DNA from: Anaeramoeba ignava
Lineage: Eukaryota; Metamonada; Anaeramoebidae
Length of the DNA stretch: 64,000 nt
Reading direction: 5' to 3'
Assembly (NCBI GenBank): GCA_028826165.1
Contig: JAPDFW010000087.1
Coordinates: forward strand, 124,001 to 188,000
Below, one piece after another: positions 11,367 to 22,455 of the stretch (positions are counted from its first letter, which is position 1; each line of letters begins with the position of its first letter). The notes beneath the pieces were generated by a model that ran no database searches, was not told the DNA's origin, and worked only from the letters and a program-made list of their open reading frames with translations. The translations under genes were made by a program, and so were the position numbers.

Positions 11367-13202
11367 ATGCAAATTGATTGGTGTCTTGAGAAATTAACAA
11401 AAAATCCACCTGAATATTTACCTGAAAATCATGTACGATTTGTATGTGATAAATTAAAAGAAATACTTGTTAATGAAACAAATATTGCGCATGTTAAATC
11501 ACCAATAACAGTTGTTGGAGACATTCATGGTCAATATTATGATTTAATAGAATTATTTAAAATTGGTGGAGAAGCCCCTGATACTAATTTTTTATTTCTT
11601 GGTGATTTTGTTGATAGAGGTCATTATAGGTTCATTTTTTTTCATTCAAAAATTTTTATTTTTATTTTTGTTTTTGTTTTTATTTATAAATTTTCTTTTT
11701 TCTTTTAAAAATAGTGTTGAAACAATTAGTCTTCTTGTTTGTTTGAAAATTAAATATCCTCAACGTATAACTCTTTTAAGAGGAAATCATGAATCTCGAT
11801 GTATTACTCAAGTAAATCGGAATTCATTTTAAAAATCCAAATTGAAATTCATTTTAAAATGAAAATCAAAATTAAAATCAAAATTAAAATTCATTTTAAA
11901 ACCAAAATTAAAATTAAAATTAATTTTCAAATGAAAATTCATTTTGAAATGAAAATCAAAATTATTTTAAAATCAAAATTCATTTTGAAATGAAAATCAA
12001 AATTAAAATTCATTTTAAAATCAAAATTAAAATGAAAATTAAAATTCATTTTAAAATTAAAATCAAAATCAAAATTAAAATCAAAATTAAAATTAAAATG
12101 AAAATTCATTTTGAAATTAAAATTCAAATCCATTTTAAAAATTAAAACCAAAATTGAAATTAAAATTGAAATTAAAATTCATTTTAAAAATTCAAATTCA
12201 TTTTGAAATCAAAATCAAAATCAAAATCAAAATTCATTTTCAAATTAAAATTCATTTTGAAATTAAAATCAAAATTAAAATTCATTTTGAAATTAAAATT
12301 AAAATGAAAATTAAAATTCAAATTCATTTTGAAATTAAAATTAAAATCAAAATTAAAATTCATTTTCAAATTAAAATTCATTTTGAAATTAAAATTCATT
12401 TTAAAAATCCATTTTAAAAATTAATTTATTTAGGTTTATGGATTTTATGAAGAATGTACAAGAAAATATGGAAATATTAATGTTTGGACTTTATTTACAG
12501 ATCTTTTCGATTATCTTCAATTATCAGCAATAATTGATAAAAATTTATTTTGTATTCATGCAGGATTATCACCATCTGTTCAATCAGTAGAACAAGTATT
12601 TATTAAAAATTAAAAAATTAAAAATTAAAAATTAAAATTTAAAAATTAAAAATTTAAAATAAAGATTAAAATTCTTGATAGATTTCAAGAAATTCCACCA
12701 GAAGGAGCTTTAGCAGATTTAGTTTGGTCTGATCCTGAATTAGAAAAACCAGGATTTTCACCATCACAAAGGTAAAAATTGAAATATTTTTTTTTAAAAA
12801 ATTTTTCACCTTTTGATCCAAAAAAAAAATTTTTTTTTTCCTTTTTTTAATTTTGCTTTTTTTTTAATTTTTCATTTTATAATTTTTTTTAGAGGAGCTG
12901 GTTATATGTTTGGAAAAGATATTGTTGAAAGATTTCTTAAAGTCAATAAATTTGATAAAATATTGAGATCACATCAATTATGTATGGAAGGATATCAAAC
13001 ACTTTTTGGAGGAAAATTCTGTACAGTTTGGTCTGCACCTAATTATTATTATCGGTGTAGAAATGTTGCTTCCATTTTAGAAATTTATGTTGATAATGAA
13101 GATTATAATTTCAAGTTTAATGTATTTGGACCTGCACCTGATGAAGAAAGAGTATTTCCAAAAGCTGAAATAGCAACAAATACACCAGATTATTTTAAAT
13201 AA
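11367..13202 (+). CDS. PP2A/PP4/PP6-family Ser/Thr phosphatase catalytic subunit
   Basis: Five exons: 11367-11629, 11715-11811, 12434-12595, 12665-12771, 12893-13202 (312 aa; usual ~305-310). Metal and phosphate motifs are complete: [36 protein letters not shown] (family usually HGGLSP), [10 protein letters not shown] and [19 protein letters not shown] and [16 protein letters not shown] place it in the PP2A-like subgroup. DEERVFP before the tail is PP6-like, VASILEI is PP4/PP6-like, and TPDYF is PP2A-like, so I do not choose a subtype. Oddities: SRCITQ for SRQITQ, YYYRCRN for YCYRCGN, and a last residue Lys where the family has the Leu that is carboxymethylated. Intron 11812-12433 is filled with AAAATTAAAATTCATTTT repeats. 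Confidence 0.9.
11812..12433. repeat. Intronic AAAATTAAAATTCATTTT-type repeat
   Basis: Intron 2 of the phosphatase gene is almost entirely a degenerate mix of AAAATTAAAATC and ATTCATTTTGAAATG units. It ends in TTTATTTAG before the VYGFYEEC exon. It gives short spurious frames on both strands, which I do not call. Confidence 0.8.
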
Positions 13203-13396
13203 AAATTTAAATAAAAATTTAAATTAAAATTAAAAAAGGAAAAGAATTTTGAAATTTGTTTTTTCAATAAAAGAAAAAAATTGATAAATTTGAATTGTTT
13301 TCTATATTTTATTTTTTAAAAAAAAAAGAATGAAATTTCTATTTGATTTTTAAATTGATTTTTTTAATTTGATTTTTTTAAATTGATTTTTTTCAA

Positions 13397-15826
13397 TTAG
13401 CAAAATAATCTAATTGTTTTATCTGCTCCTGAAGTAAAAAGCCAAGGTTGAATTGGATGAAAAACACAATCCAAAACTCCCAATTCTAATTTCTCATTTG
13501 GATATTCATGACCATGTAAAATTTTAACAGGAACAATCAAAGGATTTTGCAAAAGATCATTAAAAACCTTTCCATAGAAAACTTGAGTTGTTTTATCATC
13601 AGAAGAAGAGCAGAACAAAGGGAATCTATTATGGAAAGCAACTTTACGAATAGCAAGAGAATGATATCTCATGATCTTATAAGGTTTTGTAGAAAGATCG
13701 ATATCGAACCAGCACAATTTTTTGTCATAAGAAGAAACAATGAGATTATCACCTCCTGGATGGATGTCTATGCTTGAGATCCATTGAACACCAGGCATGA
13801 GCTTGAGCGTCATTTTGCCTCTTAAAAGATTGTATATTCGAACATGTCTTTGTGTGGCAACAAAAAATAACGGTTTTTTTGGATGAAATTTGACACATTG
13901 AACAACTCCTTTTGATTTTCCAAATGGATTTTGTGTCATGTTTTTGGAAACTCTGTGAATCAAAACTGCTTCTCTTCCTCCATTTGGTGAGACTGATGCG
14001 AGATAGTCTCCCTTATTATGCCAAGTCAATGATTTCACAATATTTGTGCATTTTATAATTGCTACAATCCCTTTTGTTGTGAATTTGAATTCTTGTGATT
14101 CGTAGTCTTCTTTTGTGTAGTATAATTCGTGATTATCATGTGCTTCTGTTTCTTCCAGTTCGATCTGGAGTTTTTCAATTAGTTGATCTGTGTTTGAGTT
14201 ATTGGGATTCAGTTTTTTTTGTTGGAAGATGAGTTTTTTGGATCTGATTTCATTGAGGAATTCTTTTGGAGATTTCCAAATAGCATTATGACGTTTCTTG
14301 TGAGTGGAAGATTTTTTAGGATTTTTTTGATTTTGGTTATCTAATTGGTTTAATTGGGATAATTTTTGTTTAATTTTTTGATTTCTATCCAAAATATCAT
14401 TTTCATTTAAATTTTCATTTTCATTTAAATTTTCATTTAAATTTTCATCTTCTAATTGATTTTCATCAAAATTCTCATGTTCAATCACTAAAGGAAATTT
14501 CTTCATCAAATTATTCACTTGTTTCACACTTAAAATTGAATCGCCAGGATTAATAATCAAAACATATTTTCCAACAGCAGCAGCAATAATAGGAGTTTCA
14601 GGATTTGGATTCCAAGCAACAGAATAAACAATCTCGCTAAACTCCCAAGTTTTAAAGCATTTCCCAGTAAAAACCTCCCAAATTTTGATTGATTTATCAT
14701 CAGAACCAGAAACAAGCCAATTTCCAGTCGGATCAACTGAGATTGATCGAACTTTATTAATGTGGCCTTTATATGTGATCATTTCGTGTGTTGGAAATGG
14801 CTTCAGATCCTCTAAATCAGGAAGCTTGGGAATGATTTTGCGCTTGGTTAATTTCTGTTTGCGTTTTTTGGCTCTTGTGCATAAGTACAGATCAAGGCAA
14901 CGGTCGAACCGTTCGTTGAGGAATCGAGAATAGGCAGGAATGTCAATTATTCGATCAAAATTTTGAGGCAAAAAATTTCGTGGTTTTTCATCGTAATTTT
15001 CAATCGATTCCCACGCTTCAATTTCTCGTTGATTCGGCAAATACTCAGGCGGCGGGTTGTATGACTCTTCATGCCCTGGAAGATGAGGTTTTGGCGCGGG
15101 AATATTTTCACCTTTTGATTTTCTTTTTTCTGCCAATTTTTTTTTTTCTGCGAATTTTTTTGGCATTTTTTCTTGGTTCGACCAAAGAAGAAAATCACGG
15201 ACAACACGGCGAGTTCTGCGCTTTGAATATTTCTGTTTGCGAAGTCTTTTGACGATTTTGATGATCTTTTTGGCCTCCCATTTTGAGGGGACAAAACCAC
15301 GTTTAGAAATTGGTTTATTAGTCAACGGATGCAATTTCCCGTCTGGATAATCAAAGAAGTCGACATGAGGAGCATAAGGGTCATAATCCGCATCTGGGTA
15401 TTTACCGCTTTGTATTCTGAATGCGGTTGCCAACTCCTCGTCTGTCAACACATGGTCTTCTCCTGTCAATTTGTTTTGGATAGTTCGCCAATAGTCTGGG
15501 TTTTCGAATTTGGCAAGAAAATCATCCAAATTGTCTTTCTTCTGCGCTTTTATTACATCCCTTTTCAGGATCTTTTCCCCTGTTAAATTATAGCCGATGT
15601 GCGAATATTCTTTGTACCATTCAACAGGTACATCCCCTATTGTGTTTCTTAATTCTTCGTTTTCTCCTTCAGATTCTGATTCAGAATCGCTTAAGAAATG
15701 CTCGTAAAATGCTTCTCTTTCTTCTTCTTCGTTTCGTTCTTCTTCTGATTCTAATTCTTCGCTTTCTGTTGGAAGGAAATCTGAATCTGATTCTGTTGAT
15801 TCGTTTTCAATTTCTTCAAATATCAT
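13397..15826 (-). CDS. BOP1: Ribosome biogenesis protein BOP1/Erb1
   Basis: Single exon, 809 aa. Residues 1-65 are an acidic Glu/Ser/Asp tail-like N-terminus. Residues ~75-330 are the BOP1NT domain (IGYNLTGEKILKRD, DDFLAKFENPDYWRTI, DYDPYAPHVDFFDYPDG, KRGFVPSKWEAKKI, AYSRFLNERFDRCLDLYLC). WD40 blades follow (GHINKVRSISVDPTGNWLVSGSDDKSIKIW; GDYLASVSPNG; KPLFFVATQRHVRIYNL; HPGGDNLIVSSYDKKLCWFD; PLFCSSSDDKTTQVFYG; HPIQPWLFTSGADKTIRLF). An Asn/Glu-rich insert (~480-510) interrupts the propeller. In other eukaryotes BOP1 forms the PeBoW complex with PES1 and WDR12, needed for 27S/32S rRNA processing and 60S assembly in the nucleolus. It is tail-to-tail with the phosphatase gene, 194 bp apart. Confidence 0.95.
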   Translation of the reverse strand: MIFEEIENESTESDSDFLPTESEELESEEERNEEEEREAFYEHFLSDSESESEGENEELRNTIGDVPVEWYKEYSHIGYNLTGEKILKRDVIKAQKKDNLDDFLAKFENPDYWRTIQNKLTGEDHVLTDEELATAFRIQSGKYPDADYDPYAPHVDFFDYPDGKLHPLTNKPISKRGFVPSKWEAKKIIKIVKRLRKQKYSKRRTRRVVRDFLLWSNQEKMPKKFAEKKKLAEKRKSKGENIPAPKPHLPGHEESYNPPPEYLPNQREIEAWESIENYDEKPRNFLPQNFDRIIDIPAYSRFLNERFDRCLDLYLCTRAKKRKQKLTKRKIIPKLPDLEDLKPFPTHEMITYKGHINKVRSISVDPTGNWLVSGSDDKSIKIWEVFTGKCFKTWEFSEIVYSVAWNPNPETPIIAAAVGKYVLIINPGDSILSVKQVNNLMKKFPLVIEHENFDENQLEDENLNENLNENENLNENDILDRNQKIKQKLSQLNQLDNQNQKNPKKSSTHKKRHNAIWKSPKEFLNEIRSKKLIFQQKKLNPNNSNTDQLIEKLQIELEETEAHDNHELYYTKEDYESQEFKFTTKGIVAIIKCTNIVKSLTWHNKGDYLASVSPNGGREAVLIHRVSKNMTQNPFGKSKGVVQCVKFHPKKPLFFVATQRHVRIYNLLRGKMTLKLMPGVQWISSIDIHPGGDNLIVSSYDKKLCWFDIDLSTKPYKIMRYHSLAIRKVAFHNRFPLFCSSSDDKTTQVFYGKVFNDLLQNPLIVPVKILHGHEYPNEKLELGVLDCVFHPIQPWLFTSGADKTIRLFC

Positions 15827-15849
15827 TTTTTTATTTTAAAAAAAAAATG

Positions 15850-17230
15850 AAAAATTAATTTTAAAAAAAAAAATATTTTTTTAACAAAAATAATCAAAGA
15901 AATTAATTTAAAAATATAATTTCTAAATTAATTCTATTACTAAAATATTAATTTAATGTTTTAGATTTAAATATTTTATTATTTAAATATTTAACAAATA
16001 AATATAAAAAATGAGAATAAATTTAATTTAATATTTAATTTATAAATTAATTTAAAAATATAATTTAATATTTAATTCCATTATTAAAATATTAATTTAA
16101 TGTTTTAGATTTAAATATTTTATTATTTAAATATTTAACATATAAATATAAAAAATGAGAATAGATTTAATTTAATATTTAATTTATAAATTAATTTAAA
16201 AATATAATTTAATATTTAATTCCATTATTAAAATAATAATTTATTGTTTTAGATTTAAATATTTTATTATTTAAATATTTAACAAATAAATATAAAAAAT
16301 TAAAATAGATTTAATTTAATATTTAATTTATAAATTAATTTAAAAATATAATTTCTAAATTAATTCTATTACTAAAATAGTAATCTAATGTTTTAGATTT
16401 AAATATTTTATTATTTAAAAATATTTAACATATAAAATATAAAAAATAAGAATAGATTTAATTTAATATTTAATTTATAAATTAATTTAAAAATATAATT
16501 TAATATTTAATTTATTATTAAAATATTAATTTATTGTTTTAGATTTAAATATTTTATTATTTAAATATTTAACATATATAAATATAAAAATGAAAATAGA
16601 TTTGATTTAATATTTAATTTATAAATCAATTTAAAAAATATAATTTAATAATTAATTTTATGTTTAAAATAATAATTTATTGTTTTAGATTTAAATATTT
16701 TATTATTTAAATATTTAACATATAAATATAAAAATGGGAATAGATTTAATTTAATATTTAATTTATAAATTAATTTAAAAATATAATTTAATATTTAATT
16801 TTATTATTAAAATAATAATTTATTGATTTAGATTTAAATATTTTATTATTTAAAAATATTTTGAAAATTGATTTTTTTGAAATTAAAATTTTATCTTTTT
16901 TTTGAATTAAATTGAATTAATATTAATTTAGAAATTTGTTTTTAAATTTAAATTTATTAATAATTTTTAAATTCCAAAAAAAAAAAATTAAATTAAAAAT
17001 TAAATTAAAATAATTTTCCTTTTCTTTTTAATAATAAAAATTAATAAAAAAAATAATAATTTATTAATAAATTAATTTAAAATAATAAATTAAAAAGAAA
17101 ATTAAATTAATTATTAATTTAAATTTATTCTCATTTTTTATATTTTTATTTATTTTCAAAATCCACTTTTTTTATTTCATTTTTTTTTTAAATTTTTTTT
17201 TTTCATTTTTTTCCTTTTTTTTAAAAAACA
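15850..17230. repeat. ~144-bp satellite, family A, upstream of BTB-TLDc gene 1
   Basis: TGTTTTAGATTTAAATATTT recurs at about 15958, 16101, 16245, 16389, 16535 and 16681, with a degenerate copy at 16823: a 144-146-bp monomer, about seven copies to ~16865. The remaining stretch to the gene is A/T-rich with AAATCCACTTTTTTTATTT at ~17160. The same family lies at 35450-36465 in front of the paralogous gene. Confidence 0.9.
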
Positions 17231-17270
17231 AAAATACAAAAAACAAAACACAAAAAACACAAAAAGCAAA

Positions 17271-18931
17271 ATGGATAATAATAATAATAACCAAATTCAA
17301 AATGCAAATCAAAATGAAAATCAAAATGAAATGAAAAATTTAGAAAAAAAAGTAACAAAAAATTTAATTAAAGATTATTCAAACCTTTTAAATGGAAATT
17401 CATTTAAAGATTTTTCAATTTTTGTTGAGAATGAATCAAATCCTTTTGAAATTAAAGTTCATAAATCAATTTTATCTTCAAGATCTCCTTTTTTTAATGA
17501 GTCATTAAGGCAAGAATCTCTTTCTATTTCTTTAAATCAATTTAATAAAAAAGAAATGGAATCAATTTTGAGTTATATTTATTATGGAAATATTTCTTTT
17601 GAGAATCAAGAAAATCTTATCCAATTATTGGAAATTTCAATTTATTTTAAATTAAATTTATTGAAAGAAATTATTCAAAAAAAAATTTCAAATTCAATTA
17701 ATTATTCAAATTTTTTCCAATTTTTATTCCAAAATCGAAATTTAAATTCAAATGAAATTGAAATAAAATGTTTTGAATTAATAAATCAAAATTTTTCCCA
17801 AATTCAGAATAATGAGAATTTATTCAATTTAACTAAAGAAGAAATTATCAAATTTATTCAATTTAAACAAGAAAAAAAAGAAATTTTTCAATTTGATTTT
17901 TTTCAATTTTTAAATAATTGGATTGAAAAAAGAAATGAAAGATTAAAAGGAAAGAAAGAAAAAGAAAAAGAAAAAGAAAAGGGAATTGAAAAGAAAAGAT
18001 TATTTCATTCTTTTTTTTCATTATTTGATAAAGATTCAATTTCAAAACAAGATTTTGATAAATTAAAACAATTTGATTTTTTTCCTAAATCTTTTTTAGT
18101 TGATATTCAAAACAAAGTTATTCAAGATAATCAAAAAGAAATTGAAAACAAAGAAAAGGAGATTGAAGAGAAATGGAAGAAAGAAGTTGAAGATAAAAAC
18201 AAAGAAATTGAAGATAAATGGAAGAAAGAAGTTGAGAATAAAGAGAAGGAAATTGAAGAGAAAAACAAAGAAATTGAAGAGAAATGGAAGAAAGAAGTTG
18301 AAGATAAAAATAAAGAAATTGAAGATAAAAACAAAGAAATGAAAAAATGAAACCAGCCTTTGAATTAATGGAATTACAAAAGATTTTTTCAGATTCAGAA
18401 ATCGTTAGAGATATTGAATATGTTAAGAAATTACAAGAATGGATAAATGATAATGATTTTTTTTCTAAAATGAAAAAAGGATTTTCAGCAAAAAGAGATG
18501 GATTTAATTCTCAAAATTGGCATAATGCAGTTGATGGGAAAGGAAAAACATTAGTTATTATTAAAACAAAACAAAATTTTATTTTTGGAGGTTTTACTCA
18601 AGTTGGATTTAAACATTCAAGTGGAGAACAAATTAATGATTCAAATGCATTTATTTTTTCATTAAGAAATGATAAAGGAGATAGAATACCTGCAAAGTTT
18701 ACAATTAAACAACCTCAATATGCAATTTATTCTGGTTTAAGTTATGGTCCAGTATTTGGTAATGATGATTTTTATTTAAATTCTGATTTTCATCAACCTG
18801 GTTATTCAAATTTTGGAGGTAGTTATAATCTACCTAATGGAATTACTTATAATACAGATTCAGGTAAAAGTTATTTAGCTGGTTCTTATGATAAATGGGT
18901 TGTTGATGAACTTGAATCTTATTTCATTTAA
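17271..18931 (+). CDS. BTB-BACK-coiled-coil-TLDc protein, copy 1 (one frame break)
   Basis: Two overlapping frames, 17271-18350 and 18347-18931, give one ~553-aa protein if a base lost in the A-run at ~18335-18346 is allowed for. Asn/Gln-rich N-terminus (~1-25). BTB/POZ at ~45-125 (FKDFSIFVEN, FEIKVHKSILSSRSPFF, ILSYIYYGNI). BACK-like helices to ~215. A charged coiled coil of repeated KNKEIEEKWKKEVED (~285-358). A C-terminal TLDc domain (KGFSAKRDGFNSQNWH, KTLVIIKT, FIFGGFTQVGF, DSNAFIFSLRN, DSGKSYLAGSYDKWVVDELE). BTB proteins often recruit cullin-3; TLDc proteins (OXR1, NCOA7, Rtc5) bind V-ATPase and affect oxidative stress resistance. The combined role here is inference. The break may be sequencing error or pseudogenisation. 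Confidence 0.8.
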
Positions 18932-20560
18932 AAATTAATTAATAATAAGAAAATCAAACTTTTTTTTTTTAATTTTTTTTTTCAAAATTTAATTCAATTT
19001 TAATTTACTTTTAATCAAATTAATTTCTTTAAAATAAAAAATAAGAAACAAATTTAATTTTAAATAATTTAATTTTAATTTAAAATATTTATTAAAAATT
19101 TAATTAATAAAAAATAATCCAAAAAAAAAAATAATAAATTTTAAAAAATTGAATATTTTTAATATAATAAATAAAAATAAAAATTGAAAATAGAAATTAA
19201 TAATAATTAAATTTAAATTCATTAATTAAAATATTAAAATAAAAATCAAATAAAATTTATTATTAATTAATATTTAAATATTAATAAATTATAATCAAAA
19301 TCAAAAATAGAATAATTAGTAAATTATTTTTTTAGAAAAGTTTATCTTATTCAATCATGTTAAATTCAATTTATTTAAAATTTTTAATTTTTAATTTTAT
19401 TTTTAATATATTTTATTATAATTAAAATTGAATAATAAATAATTAAAAATATTAATATAATAAATAAAAATATTATATCAAATTAAAATAAAATAAATTT
19501 AAATTAAATTATTATTAAATATTATTAAAATTAAAGATTTATCTTTATTAAAATATTTATTCCACTTTTTTTAATATATTTTATTATAATTAAAATTGGA
19601 ATAATAAATAATTAAAAATATTAATATAATAAATAAAAATAATATTTCAAATTAAAATAAAATAATTCTAAATTAAATTCAAAATTAATTATTGATAAAA
19701 TTAAATATTTATCTTTATTAAAATATTTATTCCACTTTTTAATATATTTTATTATAATTAAAATTGAAATAATAAATAATTAAAAATATTAATATAATAA
19801 ATAAAAACATTATTTCAATTTAAAATAAAATAATTTTAAATTAAATTTATATTAATAATTATTGATAAAATTAAATATTTATCTTTATTAAAATATTTAT
19901 TCCACTTTTTAATATATTTTATTATAATTAAAATTGGAATAATAAATAATTAAAAATATTAATTTAATAAATAAAACATTATTATTTCAATTTAAAATAA
20001 AATAAATTTAAATTAAATTCATATTCTTTATTATTAAAATTAAATATTTATATTTATTAAAATATTTATTCCACTTTTTAATATATTTTATTATAATTAA
20101 AATTGGAATAATAAATAATTAAAAAAATATTAATATAATAAATAGAAACATTATTTCAATTTAAAATAAAATAAATTTAAATTAAATTATTATTAATTAT
20201 TATTAAAATTAAATATTTATTTTTATTAAAATATTTATTCCAATTTTTTTAATATATTTTATTATAATTAAAATTGGAATAATAAATAATCAAAAATATT
20301 AATTTAATAAATAGAAACATTATTTCAATTTAAAATAAAATAAATTTAAATTAAATTATTATTAAATATTATTAAAATTAAATATTTATTTTTATTAAAA
20401 TATTTATTCCACTTTTTTTAATATATTTTATTATAATTAAAATTGGAAAGAATAAATAATTAAAAATATTAATTTAATAAATAAAAACATTATTTCAATT
20501 TAAAATAAAATAAATTCAAATTAATTTAATATTCTTTATTTCATTTTTTTTTGTAAAATT
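18932..20560. repeat. A/T-rich spacer and ~170-bp satellite
   Basis: 18932-19330 is A/T-rich sequence without a gene. From ~19330 a 169-170-bp monomer repeats, marked by TATTTATTCCACTTTTTAAT (TCCACTTT at about 19561, 19731, 19901, 20070, degenerate 20240, 20409) with TATATTTTATTATAATTAAA in each copy. About seven copies, ending at the 3' side of the FHA gene. Confidence 0.9.
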
Positions 20561-20598
20561 TGTTTCAATCATAAATAAAAAAAACAAATTCCACTTTT

Positions 20599-22065
20599 TC
20601 ATTTTTTGTTATTTCCAGTTAAAGATCGTTTCTTTCCCAAAAAAGCATCAGCTTCTTCTTGAGGAGTTAAAGAGAGTTTGTCATCAACGAAATTAATACT
20701 TGGTTTTTTAGGATTCAAATTTTCAATATCCAGATCATCATCATTATCATCATCATCAAAATTAGGATGAATATCATCAGAAGATTTAGTATCAATATCA
20801 AGAGGAGCTTGATTCAAAAGATTGATAATATCTCTTTGAGAGCGGTGTTGTTGAACGGAAGAATTACCGATGGGTTTTTTATTTGGATCTCTAGTTGATC
20901 TTCTTCTAAATAAATTTTTCTTTTGATTTTCATTTGATTTATTTTTTTTTTGAATTGGATCTGATTCAATTAATCCAAATTCATCAGGAGTTTTTCCGAT
21001 TCCAAATTTGAAAAAGCATAATGTTGTGTGTGAAACCACATTCTGTTCTGTTCCTGTGTAAATGATATCGTTGTGATAAAGAATTTTTGTCTCGTTTTTT
21101 CTCACCATAATTGAATCATGATTTGAACGTAAAATTAAACAAAATGATGAACTTGATAAGTTTTTAATCCAAAATCGATTGTTTTTCATCCAGATTTGAC
21201 ATTGTTTTCTTGATACAGAGTTGTCTGCTTGAGCTGAAAGGAAAACTTTGTTTGGGTTTGATTGATTCAGATTAATTTTAAATGTTTCCTTTTGAGATTA
21301 AATTAAAATTCATTTATAAAAATAAAAATAAAATTCATTTATAAATTAAAATTAAAATTAATATTAAAATTAAAATTAAAATTAAAATTAAAATTTAAAT
21401 CAAAATTAAAATTAAAATTAAAATTATAAATTAAAATTTAAATTAAAATTAAAATTAAAATTAAAATTAAAATTAAAATTAAAAATAAAATTCAAATTAA
21501 AATTAAAATTCATTTATAAATTAAAATTAAAATTAAAATTAAAATTATAAATTAAAATTAAATTTAAAATTAAAAATTAAAATTAAAATTAAAATCAAAA
21601 TTAAAATTCATTTATAAATTAAAAATTAAAATTAAAATTAAAATTCAAATTATAAATAAACTTTTTCATTTAAAAATTAAAATAAAAAAAAATTGTGTTC
21701 ATTCTAAAATTAAAATTAAAATAAATTTAATTAAAATCAAAGGTTAAAATTCATTTAGGAAATTAAAATTAAAATTAAAATTAAAATTAAATTTTTTCAT
21801 GAAGAGATTAAAATTGAAATTAAATTAATTAAAATTTAGTTATTAAAAATTAAAATTAAAATTAAATAAAAATTAAAATTAAAATTGGTGTCTTGTTAAA
21901 ATTAAAATTAAAATTTAAATCATTTTAAAAAAAAAATTATAAATTAAAAGCAAAAATGAAAAATAAAATTTAAATTTAATTTTTAAAATTCTTTTTCTTT
22001 TTAAAAATAAAAAAAAAATAATAAATGCACTTTTTCTAATAATGAATAACAAAAACTGTGTTCAT
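20599..22065 (-). CDS. FHA-domain protein with acidic C-terminal half
   Basis: The main exon is 20599-21288 (229 codons and stop), entered after a CTCAAAAG acceptor. An FHA domain spans roughly the first 95 residues: FKINLNQ, NSVSRKQCQIWMKNNRFWIKNLSSSSF and NETKILYHNDIIYTG, i.e. the SRxxC..I and DxSSxG-like signatures. The Met at 21189 would cut this domain in half, so I reject it as start. A possible first exon is 22057-22065 (ATG AAC ACA then GTTTTTG), which joins in frame to give MNTETFKINL; this is weak. The C-terminal half is polar, with RRRSTRDPNKK, RSQRDIINLL, a poly-Asp run and LTPQEEADAFLGKKR. FHA domains read phosphothreonine. Partner and pathway are unknown. The ~770-nt intron is hexamer repeat. 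Confidence 0.55.
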
Positions 22066-22450
22066 CTCTTCCAAATAAAATAAAAATTTAGGTTTTAAAA
22101 ATTAAAAAAAAAAAATGAAAAAATGAAAATGAAAAAGAAAAACTAAAAATAAATCTTTAGTTATTCAAAAACAAAACAAAAACAAACATAATAAAATCAT
22201 TTTAAAAAAGAAGCAAAAATGAAAAATGAAAAATCATTTTTCTCTTCTTTTTCAAAATTTTTAAACAAAAACAACCAAAACAAAATCAAAAACAAAAACA
22301 AAAACAAAAACAAAAACAAAATCAAAAACAAAAACAAAAACAAAAACAAAAACAAAATCAAAAACAAAAACAAAAACAAAAACAAAAACAAAAAAAACAA
22401 AAAAATGATTCGAAATTTCAATTCATTTTAAAAAAAAATTTTTTTAATGA
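21300..22450. repeat. AAAATT hexamer and AAAAAC repeats between divergent genes
   Basis: 21300-21930 is mostly AAAATT repeats broken by ATTCATTTATAAATT. 22270-22395 is AAAAAC/AAAATC repeat, which gives an open Lys-Asn frame that I do not call. The rest is low complexity. The first coding exon of the MRH receptor probably lies in or near this stretch but I could not place it. Confidence 0.75.
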
Positions 22451-22455
22451 TTTAG

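Noticed and set aside
22219-22431. Lys-Asn repeat protein as first exon of the MRH receptor
   Set aside because: No usable donor site follows it and phase does not fit; it is an AAAAAC/AAAATC microsatellite.
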